64,000 nucleotides of DNA from Pleomorphomonas sp. GTDB lineage: Bacteria > Pseudomonadota > Alphaproteobacteria > Rhizobiales > Pleomorphomonadaceae. Positions 1-7,682 of the stretch are shown here, in pieces. The stretch lies in contig JARKNW010000059.1 of NCBI GenBank assembly GCA_029976075.1, positions 1 through 64,000 on the forward strand, in the 5' to 3' direction. The notes under the pieces were generated by a model. That model did not search any database and had not been told where the DNA came from. It worked only from the letters and a program-made list of their open reading frames with translations. Made by a program: the position numbers and the translations under genes. Position 1 is the stretch's first letter; each line of letters opens with the position of its first letter.

Positions 1-454
1 GCTGGTTGAGGTTCATGCGGAAGACGTAGGGGCCGCCCAGCGCCCGCGCTTCGGCGATGAAGCGCTGCCAGGACGGGTGGTGGCGCAGGATGTAGCCGAT
101 GACCAGCTTGCGCTTGTTGGCGACGGCGCAGTCGATGATCCGCCGCGCATCGGCCACCGTTGTCGCCAACGGCTTTTCCACGAAGACGTGGCAGCCCTGT
201 TCCATGGCCATCACCGCGTAATCGGCATGGCTCTCCGAATAGGTGCTGATCGATGCCATGTCGGGCTTGAGCGCCTTGAGCGCCTCCGGGAAGGAGGGGG
301 AGATCTCATAGCCCTGGAGCTCGTCCGGCAGCGCCACCTTGGTGCGGTTGACGAGGCCGACGATCTCGAAGCCGGGATTGCGATGGTAGGCGAGGGCGTG
401 GCTCCTGCCCATGTTGCCGAGGCCGGCGGAGAGAACCCGAACGGGCGATGTCAT
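1..454 (-). CDS. Gfo/Idh/MocA-family NAD(P)-dependent oxidoreductase (partial, 3' end off window)
   Basis: Only about the first 151 codons lie in the window; the gene runs off the left edge. The ORF track does not list it, but translating the minus strand from the ATG at 454 gives an uninterrupted frame. It opens with a Rossmann nucleotide-binding motif (GLGNMG near residue 12) and later shows the EKP motif (VFVEKPLAT) typical of the Gfo/Idh/MocA family, in which the lysine helps catalysis. Its start overlaps the stop of the upstream permease (ATGA), so it is the fifth gene of the leftward sugar ABC operon. It probably oxidises or epimerises an imported sugar or a derivative; the substrate cannot be told from sequence. 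Confidence 0.85.
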   Translation of the reverse strand, partial: MTSPVRVLSAGLGNMGRSHALAYHRNPGFEIVGLVNRTKVALPDELQGYEISPSFPEALKALKPDMASISTYSESHADYAVMAMEQGCHVFVEKPLATTVADARRIIDCAVANKRKLVIGYILRHHPSWQRFIAEARALGGPYVFRMNLNQ

Positions 455-1290
455 TTGACCGCTCCCGAGGTAATGCCGCGGATGAGTTGCCGCGAGAAGA
501 TGACGTAGAGGATGAGCACCGGGAAGATGGCGAGCGACAGCGCCGCCAGCACGGCGTTCCAGTTGGTGACGAACTGGCCGATGAACAGCTGCGCGCCGAG
601 CGTCACCGTCTTGGTGCTTTCGCCGGGCGCCAGGATCAGCGGGAACCAGAGATCGTTCCAGATGGGGATCATGGTGAACACGGCCACCGTCGCCATGGCC
701 GGCCGCACCAAGGGCAGCACCAGACGGAAGAAGATGGCGTACTCGGAAAGTCCGTCGATGCGACCGGCGTTCTTGAGGTCGTCCGACACCGTCCGCATGA
801 ACTCCGACAGGATGAAGATGGCGAGCGGCAACCCTTGCGCGGTGTAGACGAGGACGAGGGCGGTCAGCGTGTTGACGAGGCCGGTCGCCACCATGCCCTG
901 CAACAGCGCCACCGTGCCCAGGCGAATCGGGATCATGATGCCGATGGCGAGATAGAGCCCCATCAGCGTGTTGCCGCGAAAGCGGTACTCGGCCAGGGCG
1001 AAGGCCGCCATGGCGCCGAACAGCAGCACCAGGAAGATCGAGACGACCGTGACGATGGTGCTGTTCTGGAAGTAGGTGACGAAATCGCCCTGCTTCAGCA
1101 CCGTCTCGTAGCCGATCAGGCTGAAGGTCGACGGGCCGGGCAGGCGGAGCGGCTGGCCGAAGATCGCCTGCTTGCTCTTGAACGAGTTGATGATGGTGAG
1201 AAACACCGGAAACAGCGCCACCAGCGTGTAGGCGATCAGCGCCAGATGGACGAGGCTGGTGCGCAGCGTCGATTGTCTTGCCTTGGACAT
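451..1290 (-). CDS. Sugar ABC transporter permease, MalG type (CUT1)
   Basis: A 279-aa inner-membrane protein with about six hydrophobic segments and the cytoplasmic EAA loop that contacts the ATPase (GRIDGLSEYAIFFRLVLPL, about residues 178-196). Length and topology fit the MalG half of CUT1 carbohydrate importers. It follows the MalF-type gene closely and overlaps the next gene by four bases (ATGA), which indicates translational coupling. No ATP-binding subunit is in the window; it presumably lies beyond the left edge. Linkage to murQ, nagA and an amino-sugar kinase suggests import of GlcNAc, MurNAc or a small murein or chitin sugar, which is inference. Confidence 0.9.
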   Translation of the reverse strand: MSKARQSTLRTSLVHLALIAYTLVALFPVFLTIINSFKSKQAIFGQPLRLPGPSTFSLIGYETVLKQGDFVTYFQNSTIVTVVSIFLVLLFGAMAAFALAEYRFRGNTLMGLYLAIGIMIPIRLGTVALLQGMVATGLVNTLTALVLVYTAQGLPLAIFILSEFMRTVSDDLKNAGRIDGLSEYAIFFRLVLPLVRPAMATVAVFTMIPIWNDLWFPLILAPGESTKTVTLGAQLFIGQFVTNWNAVLAALSLAIFPVLILYVIFSRQLIRGITSGAVK

Positions 1291-1302
1291 CTGCCCCTCC
1301 CG

Positions 1303-2253
1303 TCAGAACTGGTAGCGGCGGATGCGCCGCTGGATGCCGAACAGGTAGATGCAGACACCCGTCAGGATGATCAGGAACATGATGGTGGCGATGGTGGCCC
1401 CCATCGACTGGTCCCCGAGCTGAAGCTGGAAGCCGAAGAAGGTGCGGTAGAGGAAGGTGCCGAGGATGTCGGTCGCCTTGTCCGGACCGGCCAGCGCGCC
1501 CTGCATGGTGTAGACGAGGTCGAAGGCGTTGAAGTTGCCGACGAAGGTGAGGATCGAGATGATGCCGATGGCCGGCAGGATGAGCGGCAGCTTGATCTTG
1601 AAGAACTGCCCCCAGCCGGTGATGCCGTCGATCTCAGCCGCCTCGATCACCTCCTCGGGAATGTTGAGAAGCGCGGCGTAGATCAGCATCATCGGAATGC
1701 CGATGAACTGCCAGACCGAGACCAGCGACACGGCGATCAGCGCCGACCCCGGCTTGCCGAGCCAGGGGCCGAACAGCGCCTTCATGCCGACGAGATCCAT
1801 CAGCCAGGGAGCGACGCCCCAGATCGGCGACAGGATCAGCTTCCAGATGAAGCCGACGATCACGAAGGACAGCAGCGTCGGCAGGAAGAAGGCCGTGCGA
1901 TAGAAGGCGGCGAACCTCAGGCCGGGCAGCGACAGCAGCGCGGCGAGCGCTATGCCGATCGGGTTCTGCACCGCCATGTGGATCAGAAAGAAGACGAAGT
2001 TGTTGCCGAGCGCGTTCCAGAAGTCGGCCGCCCAGCGCGGGTCGCCGAACAACGTCGCGAAGTTCGAAAAGCCGACGAACACGTGCTCGCCGTCGACGAC
2101 GTTGAAGAGGGACTGCCGCAGCGTCTCGATAAGCGGCAGGATCATCACCGCCGTGTAGATGATGACGGCGGGAGCGAGGAAGACGAGGATATGCCAGCGC
2201 CGCGGCCGCCGCCGCGAGGCTTGCTCGCCCTGTTCGGGTGCAAGGTCGGTCAT
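1303..2253 (-). CDS. Sugar ABC transporter permease, MalF type (CUT1)
   Basis: About 316 aa from the chosen start MTDLAPEQ. The ORF track extends it to 2343, but that extension reads through a strong stem-loop and nearly abuts the upstream gene's stop, so the internal ATG at 2253 is preferred. There is an N-terminal membrane segment after a basic stretch (RRRPRR), further membrane segments, and a canonical EAA loop (EAAEIDGITGWGQFFKIKLP). It forms the membrane channel together with the MalG-type partner 12 bp downstream. Second transport gene after the binding protein in the murQ operon. Confidence 0.9.
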   Translation of the reverse strand: MTDLAPEQGEQASRRRPRRWHILVFLAPAVIIYTAVMILPLIETLRQSLFNVVDGEHVFVGFSNFATLFGDPRWAADFWNALGNNFVFFLIHMAVQNPIGIALAALLSLPGLRFAAFYRTAFFLPTLLSFVIVGFIWKLILSPIWGVAPWLMDLVGMKALFGPWLGKPGSALIAVSLVSVWQFIGIPMMLIYAALLNIPEEVIEAAEIDGITGWGQFFKIKLPLILPAIGIISILTFVGNFNAFDLVYTMQGALAGPDKATDILGTFLYRTFFGFQLQLGDQSMGATIATIMFLIILTGVCIYLFGIQRRIRRYQF

Positions 2254-2307
2254 GTCAGTCTCTGTGGCGCCGGCGCCGGTCGGCGATGGCCGACGGGCGG
2301 AAGGAGC

Positions 2308-2333
2308 GACGGCGCGGAAAACCGCGCCGCCGT
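2308..2333 (-). promoter_or_regulatory. Intercistronic stem-loop between binding protein and permease genes
   Basis: A perfect 7-bp GC stem (GGCGCGG / CCGCGCC) with a four-base loop lies in the roughly 90-base gap between the substrate-binding-protein stop and the permease start. There is no T-run after it on the minus strand, so it is not a classic terminator. Such hairpins after binding-protein genes commonly protect the upstream mRNA and keep binding protein in excess over permease; that role here is inferred. Confidence 0.55.
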
Positions 2334-2344
2334 CTTGTGTCACA

Positions 2345-3601
2345 TCACTTGGCCGGCTTGTACCAGCTGTCGAGGCCGTCCTGCAGCTTCTTGGCGGCGA
2401 CTTCCGGCGTGTCGGTGCCGTTGATCACGTTGGCCGATTCAGCCCAGGTCTCGTTCTCGAGGTTGGGCGTGCCGCGCGACAGGATCTGATAGGTCGAGCG
2501 GATGGTCGGCTTGCAGCTCTCGCGCCAGGAGACGAACTCCTTGGCCAGCGGGTCGCTCATCTCGACGGCCGTCGAGTTCAGGCTGAAGAAGCCCGGCAGC
2601 GCGTTGGCATAGATCGAGGCGAACTCGGGCGAGGCCACCCACTCGAGGAACACCTTGGCTTCCTCCTTGTGGGCGCTGGCCGCGTTGAGGCCCATGGCGA
2701 TGTCGTTGTGGTCGGAGATGTAGCAGGTATCCCCGTCTTTGACGACCGGCGGCGGGAAGGCGCCGAGCTTCAGACCGGCGCTGCTGAACGGCGAGATCTC
2801 CCACGAGCCGGCCGGGTAGATGGCGGCACGGCCGAGCGTAAAGAGGTTCTGGCTGTCCGGGTAGGTCTGCGCCTCGAAGCCGTCGCCGAGATAGGGCTTC
2901 CACTTGGCGAGCACGCGGAACGGCTCGACCCAGCCTTCGTCGGTCAGCTTCTGGGTGCCGGCGATCAGCGCCTTGCGGCCTTCCTCGCCCTTCCAGTAGG
3001 TCGGGCCGATGTTCTGGTAGGCCATGGTGGCCGCTTCCCACATGTCCTTGGTGCCCATGGCCATGGGACTGTAGGTGCCGTCGGCCTTCAGCTTCTCGAG
3101 GACCGCGAAGAACTGGTCGACGGTCTTCGGAACCTCGGCGCCGACCTTCTCGAAGGCTTCCGTGTTGTAGATGAAGCCGTGGATGACGGACGCCATCGGC
3201 ACGCAGAAGGTCTTGGCGCCGTCGTCGGTGGTCCAGGCGGACTTGGCGACGTCGGAGAAGTTCTTCATGCCGTCAAGGCCGGTCAGGTCCTCGAGCTTGC
3301 CCTTTTCGAACAACTGCAGCGAGGTGTCGAACGGCCGGCAGGCGACCAGATCGCCGGCCGAGCCGGCGTCGAGCTTGGCGTTGAGCGCCGCGTTATACTC
3401 GGTGGGGGCGCTCGGCGAGAAGGTCACCTTGATGCCCGGATGCTTGGCTTCGAAGGCAGGAATGATCTTCTCCTGCCAGATCTGCATGTCGTCGTTGCGC
3501 CAGCTCTCGATGTTGAGCGTGACGTCGGCCGCCGAGGCGACACCGACGCCGGCCAGCACGCTCGATGCCAGAAGGACACCCTGCAACGTAGTGCGATTCA
3601 T
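2345..3601 (-). CDS. Extracellular sugar-binding protein of ABC transporter (CUT1, family 1)
   Basis: A 418-aa periplasmic protein with a Sec signal peptide (basic MNR, hydrophobic core, cleavage probably after GVASA, residues 20-24), followed by a mature part beginning ADVTLNIESW, typical of family 1 solute-binding proteins. There is no lipobox. It captures the sugar for the two permeases encoded next. The start has a good ribosome binding site (AGGGAG) upstream. It lies about 50 bases after murQ on the same strand, so the operon order is murQ, binding protein, MalF type, MalG type, oxidoreductase. The ligand is unknown; amino sugars are the best guess from context. Confidence 0.92.
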   Translation of the reverse strand: MNRTTLQGVLLASSVLAGVGVASAADVTLNIESWRNDDMQIWQEKIIPAFEAKHPGIKVTFSPSAPTEYNAALNAKLDAGSAGDLVACRPFDTSLQLFEKGKLEDLTGLDGMKNFSDVAKSAWTTDDGAKTFCVPMASVIHGFIYNTEAFEKVGAEVPKTVDQFFAVLEKLKADGTYSPMAMGTKDMWEAATMAYQNIGPTYWKGEEGRKALIAGTQKLTDEGWVEPFRVLAKWKPYLGDGFEAQTYPDSQNLFTLGRAAIYPAGSWEISPFSSAGLKLGAFPPPVVKDGDTCYISDHNDIAMGLNAASAHKEEAKVFLEWVASPEFASIYANALPGFFSLNSTAVEMSDPLAKEFVSWRESCKPTIRSTYQILSRGTPNLENETWAESANVINGTDTPEVAAKKLQDGLDSWYKPAK

Positions 3602-3651
3602 CGTCCGTCTCCCTATGCTCGCGTCGCCAGGACGCGCGTTGAGAACCCCGA

Positions 3652-4554
3652 TTATGATTTTGCGACGAGCGACATCGCCCGACGCAGGTTTTGGCCGGCC
3701 TCGACGAGAGCGGCATCTGCCGCCTCGATATCTCCCGCGCCGGCGGCGAGTAGAATGGCGTGCTTGACCGAGCCGCGGCTCTCCCGAAGGAGCCCTGTCG
3801 CCGTGTCGGTCGGCGTTCCTGTAATATCGGTCACGATGCGGGCCGCCCGCATGCGGAGCTTTTCGTTGTCGGCCCTGACGTTGACCATGTGTCCGTCGTG
3901 GACATGTCCGAGATGGACCGCCGTCAGCGTCGACAGCATGTTGAGCGCGATCTTCTGCGCTGTGCCGGCACCCATCCGGGTAGAGCCGGATATGACCTCA
4001 GGCGGTGTTTTCAAGAGCACCGCGACGTCTGCCTCGGTCAGAAGTGGCGATCCCTCGTTGTTGGCAATGCCGATCAGCGTTGCGCCACGCTTCTTCGCGG
4101 TGCGGGCGGCGGCCAGCGTGTAGGGAGTCGATCCGGAGGCTGAGACGGCGATGACGCAGTCGCCCTTGCCGATGCCTGTTGCCGTCAGGTCGGCGGCGCC
4201 TGCTTCGACGTCATCTTCTCCGGCCCCCAGCATGTCGACGAGGCTGTCCCGGCCGCCAGCCAGCACGACGATCGCTTCGTCGGTGCCGATGCCGTAGGTG
4301 CCGGGCAACTCCAGGCAATCGGCGAGCGCCATCAATCCTGAACTGCCGGCGCCAACATAGGCCAGCCGATGGCCCGACGTGAGCGCTGCCGCGGCGCGGC
4401 TGGCCGCTTCGGCGATGGCGGGGATGGCCGCTTCCGTGCTGCGTGCGGCGTTGACTTGGGCGGCGGCGAGCACCTCGAGTATCCGCGCCGGCGGCAGGGT
4501 GTCGAACCCTTTCGCATGGCTATCGCGTTCCTCGGTGCCGAGCTTTGCCGTCAT
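3652..4554 (-). CDS. murQ: MurQ-like N-acetylmuramic acid 6-phosphate etherase (SIS domain)
   Basis: About 300 aa. MurQ removes the D-lactyl ether from MurNAc-6-phosphate, giving GlcNAc-6-phosphate. The SIS fold is visible (VGAGSSG near residue 67, SASGSTPY) with the family signature GSTRMGAGTAQK and NVRADNEKL. Aligned by eye with E. coli MurQ, the two catalytic glutamates (E83 and E114 there) correspond to E82 in CLELPG and E113 in GAGEDD. The N-terminal INDED segment and the C-terminal tail of the E. coli enzyme are not conserved, so this is a divergent subfamily. The track start (GTG, 4569) is replaced by the ATG at 4554, which has GGGGAG seven bases upstream. First gene of the leftward operon. 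Confidence 0.85.
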   Translation of the reverse strand: MTAKLGTEERDSHAKGFDTLPPARILEVLAAAQVNAARSTEAAIPAIAEAASRAAAALTSGHRLAYVGAGSSGLMALADCLELPGTYGIGTDEAIVVLAGGRDSLVDMLGAGEDDVEAGAADLTATGIGKGDCVIAVSASGSTPYTLAAARTAKKRGATLIGIANNEGSPLLTEADVAVLLKTPPEVISGSTRMGAGTAQKIALNMLSTLTAVHLGHVHDGHMVNVRADNEKLRMRAARIVTDITGTPTDTATGLLRESRGSVKHAILLAAGAGDIEAADAALVEAGQNLRRAMSLVAKS

Positions 4555-4576
4555 CGTGTCACTCCCCACTACGACA

Positions 4577-4604
4577 ATAATGCCAAAAAGCTACCACTTG
4601 TCCA
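4577..4604 (-). promoter_or_regulatory. Candidate promoter of the murQ-ABC operon
   Basis: On the minus strand TGGACA (five of six matches to TTGACA) and CATTAT (four of six to TATAAT) are separated by 16 bases, 22 bases before the murQ start. Proposed from consensus only; no transcription start is known. Confidence 0.35.
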
Positions 4605-4725
4605 GAGGGGCAATCATAAATCATTCACTTTTGCCGGGGAGGCTTTTGTGTCTCGACCTTGCTGTCTAAATAATCTAGTAAATACAAAGAATTAGTTTGG
4701 TGCCGTCAAAAAAGCAGGAGGTGCC

Positions 4726-4750
4726 ACCATTATGCCGATTGGCAAATGGT
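4726..4750. promoter_or_regulatory. Inverted-repeat operator candidate in the divergent amino-sugar promoter region
   Basis: ACCATTATGCC and GGCAAATGGT form an inverted repeat of ten matching pairs around a GATT centre, with one extra A in the left arm. It lies 34 bases before the kinase start, inside the 230-bp region shared with the divergent murQ operon. The adjacent kinase operon encodes a GntR/HutC regulator, the obvious candidate to bind here. Binding is inferred. Confidence 0.5.
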
Positions 4751-4784
4751 ATTTTTTTGGTACTTTCGAGCGAGGAGGGCGTCC

Positions 4785-5669
4785 ATGTTGGATTTCTTGA
4801 TCGGCGTCGACGGAGGCGGAACCGGTTGCCGAGCGGCGGTGGCTGGCCAGGATGGTCGCATCATCGCCACTGGCGCAGCCGGCGCAGCCAATGTCCTGAG
4901 CGATCGCGCTGGCTCGCTTCGCAACATCCGTGTCGCCATTGACGCCGCGATCGCTGCCGCCGGATTGGACCATACCACGCTTCAACGCTCTGGCGTGATC
5001 CTGGGTCTGGCCGGAAGCAACGTCGGCGACACCGGGGCGTTCATCACCGCGTCCTTGCCCGCAGCTCGGGTGGAGGTGGTCTCCGATGGTCTCATTGCCC
5101 TCGAAGGCGCCATAGGCAATCGCGACGGCGCGGTTGCCATCCTCGGCACTGGTTCGATCTTCTTCGCCCGTCAGGGCGACATGGTTCGCTCCTACGGCGG
5201 CTGGGGTTTTGTCATCGGAGATTTCGGCTCCGGTGCCAGCCTTGGTCGCGCAGCGCTGGCTGCGAGCCTGCTTGCCTATGACCGCATCACCGACGCTTCT
5301 CCTCTCACCGATCGGCTGATCGACGAGTTTGGAGGCACACCCGGTCCGATGGTGGAGTTTGCGCGGACCGCGACGCCGGGCGATTTCGGCCGTTTTGCGC
5401 CGGCCGTCTTCGCTGCGGCGGAGACCGGCGATGCCATCGGGCTGGACATCGTCGGGAAAGCCGCCGCGTCGGTCGATGCGGCGCTCGACCGTATCGTCGC
5501 CGATGGTGTCGACCGTGTTGCGTTGCTGGGCGGGCTCGCCCCTCTTTATCCAGCCTACCTTGCCGAGCGCAGTCGGATGCGGCTTGTGGACCCCATCGAT
5601 ACCGCGCTTGCCGGGGCGGTGGCTCTCGCCGCCCGACGCTTCCTGGGGCATGGGGGAGGGGCGGCATGA
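4785..5669 (+). CDS. BadF/BadG/BcrA/BcrD-type ATPase, N-acetylglucosamine/N-acetylmuramate kinase
   Basis: 294 aa from the ATG at 4785, which has GAGGAGG upstream; the track start at 4746 is not supported. The ASKHA phosphate loop GVDGGGTGCRAAV is at the N-terminus, followed by GLAGS, LGTGSIFF and GGWGFVIGDFGSGA, as in eukaryotic-type GlcNAc kinases and clostridial MurK. It would phosphorylate the imported amino sugar at C6, which an ABC transporter (unlike a PTS) does not do. Next to murQ this suggests activity on MurNAc and/or GlcNAc. Overlaps the GntR gene by four bases (ATGA). Confidence 0.85.
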   Translation: MLDFLIGVDGGGTGCRAAVAGQDGRIIATGAAGAANVLSDRAGSLRNIRVAIDAAIAAAGLDHTTLQRSGVILGLAGSNVGDTGAFITASLPAARVEVVSDGLIALEGAIGNRDGAVAILGTGSIFFARQGDMVRSYGGWGFVIGDFGSGASLGRAALAASLLAYDRITDASPLTDRLIDEFGGTPGPMVEFARTATPGDFGRFAPAVFAAAETGDAIGLDIVGKAAASVDAALDRIVADGVDRVALLGGLAPLYPAYLAERSRMRLVDPIDTALAGAVALAARRFLGHGGGAA

Positions 5670-6430
5670 GCGGCGATATCTCCAGCATTCTTTCCCCCGA
5701 GCATTTGCAGGCAACCGGCACCGGGCCGCTCTATTTAAAGCTCAGGCAGGCGATCGAGGCGGCGATTGACGGCGGGCATCTCAAGCACGGGGATGCGCTA
5801 CCGCCGGAGCGGGAAATTGCCGACTTCGCCGGCATCAGCCGGGTGACCGTTCGCAAGGCGGTGGATGAGCTCGTCGAGGCCGGCCTGCTGATGCGCCGAC
5901 ACGGTTCGGGCACCTTTGTCGTCAAACCGGTGCAGAGGGTGGAGCAATCTCTCTCGCTGCTGACGTCTTTCACCGAGGACATGGCGCGACGCGGCCTGAA
6001 GGCGAGCTCGCGCTGGCTCGACCGGGGGCTGCACCTGCCGTCGCCGGAAGAGGCGATGATGCTCGGGCTGGCCGGCGGCGGGCTCGTTGCCCGTCTCGAA
6101 CGCCTGCGAATTGCCAACGATCTTCCGCTGGCCCTCGAGCGGGCCTCCCTGTCCGCCGACGTTTTGCCGGATCCGGGAGCGGTTACCGGTTCGCTTTACG
6201 AAGCGTTGGCACAGAGTGGTCATCGGCCCGTTCGTGCCGTGCAGCGCATTTCGGCCTGCAACATCAGGGGACAGGACGCAGCGCTGCTGGGCGTCCAAAC
6301 GGGTGACGCCGGCCTTTCCATCGAGCGCATTTCCTATCTTGCTTCCGGTCGGGTGGTGGAATTCACCCGATCGCTTTATCGAGCCGATGCCTACGACTTC
6401 GTCGCTGAGCTGACGCTCCCCCAATCCTGA
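5666..6430 (+). CDS. GntR-family transcriptional regulator, HutC/NagR subfamily
   Basis: 254 aa. The N-terminal winged helix-turn-helix is clear (PPEREIADFAGISRVTVRKA, about residues 47-66, then RRHGSGTFV). The C-terminal UTRA-type effector domain covers roughly residues 95-250. HutC-group regulators such as NagR/DasR/YvoA bind phosphorylated amino sugars and release operators upstream of GlcNAc genes. It sits between the kinase and nagA and is translationally coupled to the kinase, so it very likely controls both divergent operons through the inverted repeat at 4726-4750. The effector is inferred to be GlcN-6-P or GlcNAc-6-P. Confidence 0.9.
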   Translation: MSGDISSILSPEHLQATGTGPLYLKLRQAIEAAIDGGHLKHGDALPPEREIADFAGISRVTVRKAVDELVEAGLLMRRHGSGTFVVKPVQRVEQSLSLLTSFTEDMARRGLKASSRWLDRGLHLPSPEEAMMLGLAGGGLVARLERLRIANDLPLALERASLSADVLPDPGAVTGSLYEALAQSGHRPVRAVQRISACNIRGQDAALLGVQTGDAGLSIERISYLASGRVVEFTRSLYRADAYDFVAELTLPQS

Positions 6431-6456
6431 CCCGTCACCATCAAGGAGACGTTCCA

Positions 6457-7602
6457 ATGTCCGCCCTTCTCATTCGCGGTGCTCGCCTGTTCGATGGCAG
6501 CGCTTGGCATAACGACGCAAAGATTGCTGTCGTGAATGGCCGGTTTGTTGCCGCTGCCGACGTTCCGGCTGGAGCCGAAGTCATCGATGCCGGCGGCCTT
6601 GTCGTTCTGCCGGGCTTCATCGACCTGCAGGTCAATGGCGGCGGCGGTATCAATTTCAACGATGATCCGAGCGTCCATACCATCGAGCGCATTTGCGCCG
6701 CCCATGCTCGATTCGGTACGACGGCACTGCTGCCGACGCTGATCACCGACCGACGCGAGACCCGTACCGAGGCGGTCGCCGCCGGCAAGGCGGCGCGAAC
6801 GGCCGGCGTTCCGGGTTTTCTCGGTCTGCACCTTGAGGGACCACATCTCTCGGCCACCAAGCGCGGGGTTCACGCGGCGGCGTATGTGAGGCAGATGGAG
6901 GAAGCGGACATCAGGGAACTCCTGTCCGCGGTGGCCGGAGCCGGTCCGACGATGCTGACCGTGGCTCCTGAGTCGACCCCGATCGAAGCGGTCCGGCGCC
7001 TCGCGGCTGCTGGCGGCATCGTCAGCCTTGGGCATACCGACTGCGATTACGATACGGCGCTCGCCTACATCGCTGCAGGCGCTACGACGGCGACGCATCT
7101 TTTCAATGCCATGAGCCCGCTCGGTCATCGCACCCCGGGCATGGTTGGTGCCGTGCTGGAGAGCGGCATCTCCGCCGGCCTCATCTCCGACGGCATTCAC
7201 GTGCACCCCGCAGCTGCGCGCATCGCTCTGCGAGCCAAGCGCGGTCCGGGCCGGATCTTCCTCGTCACCGATGCCATGCTGACCATCGGCACCGACCTGC
7301 CTGATTTCGAGCTCAACGGTCGCACCATTTTCCGGCGTGACGGTCGCCTGGCTCTCGCCGACGGTACGCTGGCGGGCGCCGATATCGATATGCTCTCGTC
7401 GGTGCGCTATGCCGCCGAGCATTTTGACGTCGGGCTCGATGAGGCGATCCGCATGGCCACCGTCTATCCCGCCGAAGCCATGCGCGTCGGCAACCGCAAA
7501 GGGCGTGTCGCCCCTGGCTTCGACGCCGATTTCCTGCTGGCAACGCCTGATCTCGACCTCAAGTCGACTTGGATCGGCGGCAAGAAAGTACACGCCGCCT
7601 AA
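6457..7602 (+). CDS. nagA: N-acetylglucosamine-6-phosphate deacetylase
   Basis: 381 aa, the usual NagA length. It hydrolyses GlcNAc-6-phosphate, the product of MurQ or of the kinase, to GlcN-6-phosphate plus acetate in the cytoplasm. Amidohydrolase metal and substrate motifs are present: HLEGPHLS, SLGHTDCDY, ATHLFNAMSPLGHRTPG, SDGIHVHP and LVTDAM with the catalytic aspartate. The ribosome binding site AAGGAG is nine bases before the ATG. Last gene of the kinase-gntR-nagA operon; no nagB deaminase follows, so GlcN-6-P must be handled by an enzyme encoded elsewhere. Confidence 0.95.
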   Translation: MSALLIRGARLFDGSAWHNDAKIAVVNGRFVAAADVPAGAEVIDAGGLVVLPGFIDLQVNGGGGINFNDDPSVHTIERICAAHARFGTTALLPTLITDRRETRTEAVAAGKAARTAGVPGFLGLHLEGPHLSATKRGVHAAAYVRQMEEADIRELLSAVAGAGPTMLTVAPESTPIEAVRRLAAAGGIVSLGHTDCDYDTALAYIAAGATTATHLFNAMSPLGHRTPGMVGAVLESGISAGLISDGIHVHPAAARIALRAKRGPGRIFLVTDAMLTIGTDLPDFELNGRTIFRRDGRLALADGTLAGADIDMLSSVRYAAEHFDVGLDEAIRMATVYPAEAMRVGNRKGRVAPGFDADFLLATPDLDLKSTWIGGKKVHAA

Positions 7603-7643
7603 GCGGGAGAGCGAACCGGTTGCGCGTTGCGCACCAATCGAGG

Positions 7644-7666
7644 CGATCCCCCGCAAAGGGGGATCG
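7644..7666. terminator. Stem-loop between convergent nagA and coaA
   Basis: A perfect 9-bp stem (CGATCCCCC / GGGGGATCG) with a five-base loop lies between the 3' ends of nagA and coaA. It lacks a T-run on either strand, so it may be a bidirectional terminator-like or mRNA 3'-end structure rather than a classic intrinsic terminator. Confidence 0.6.
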
Positions 7667-7682
7667 TCCAAAGCCGGTTTGG

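Noticed and set aside
448-2424. 658-aa plus-strand ORF opposite the ABC permease genes
   Set aside because: Very rich in R, D, H, E and Q, no recognisable domain, and fully antisense to two well-formed permeases. A GC-rich shadow frame.
2159-4123. 654-aa plus-strand ORF opposite the binding protein and murQ
   Set aside because: Antisense to two recognised genes and of shadow-frame composition.
7603-7682. nagB or other GlcN-6-P deaminase following nagA
   Set aside because: The next gene is coaA on the other strand; no deaminase is encoded in the window.
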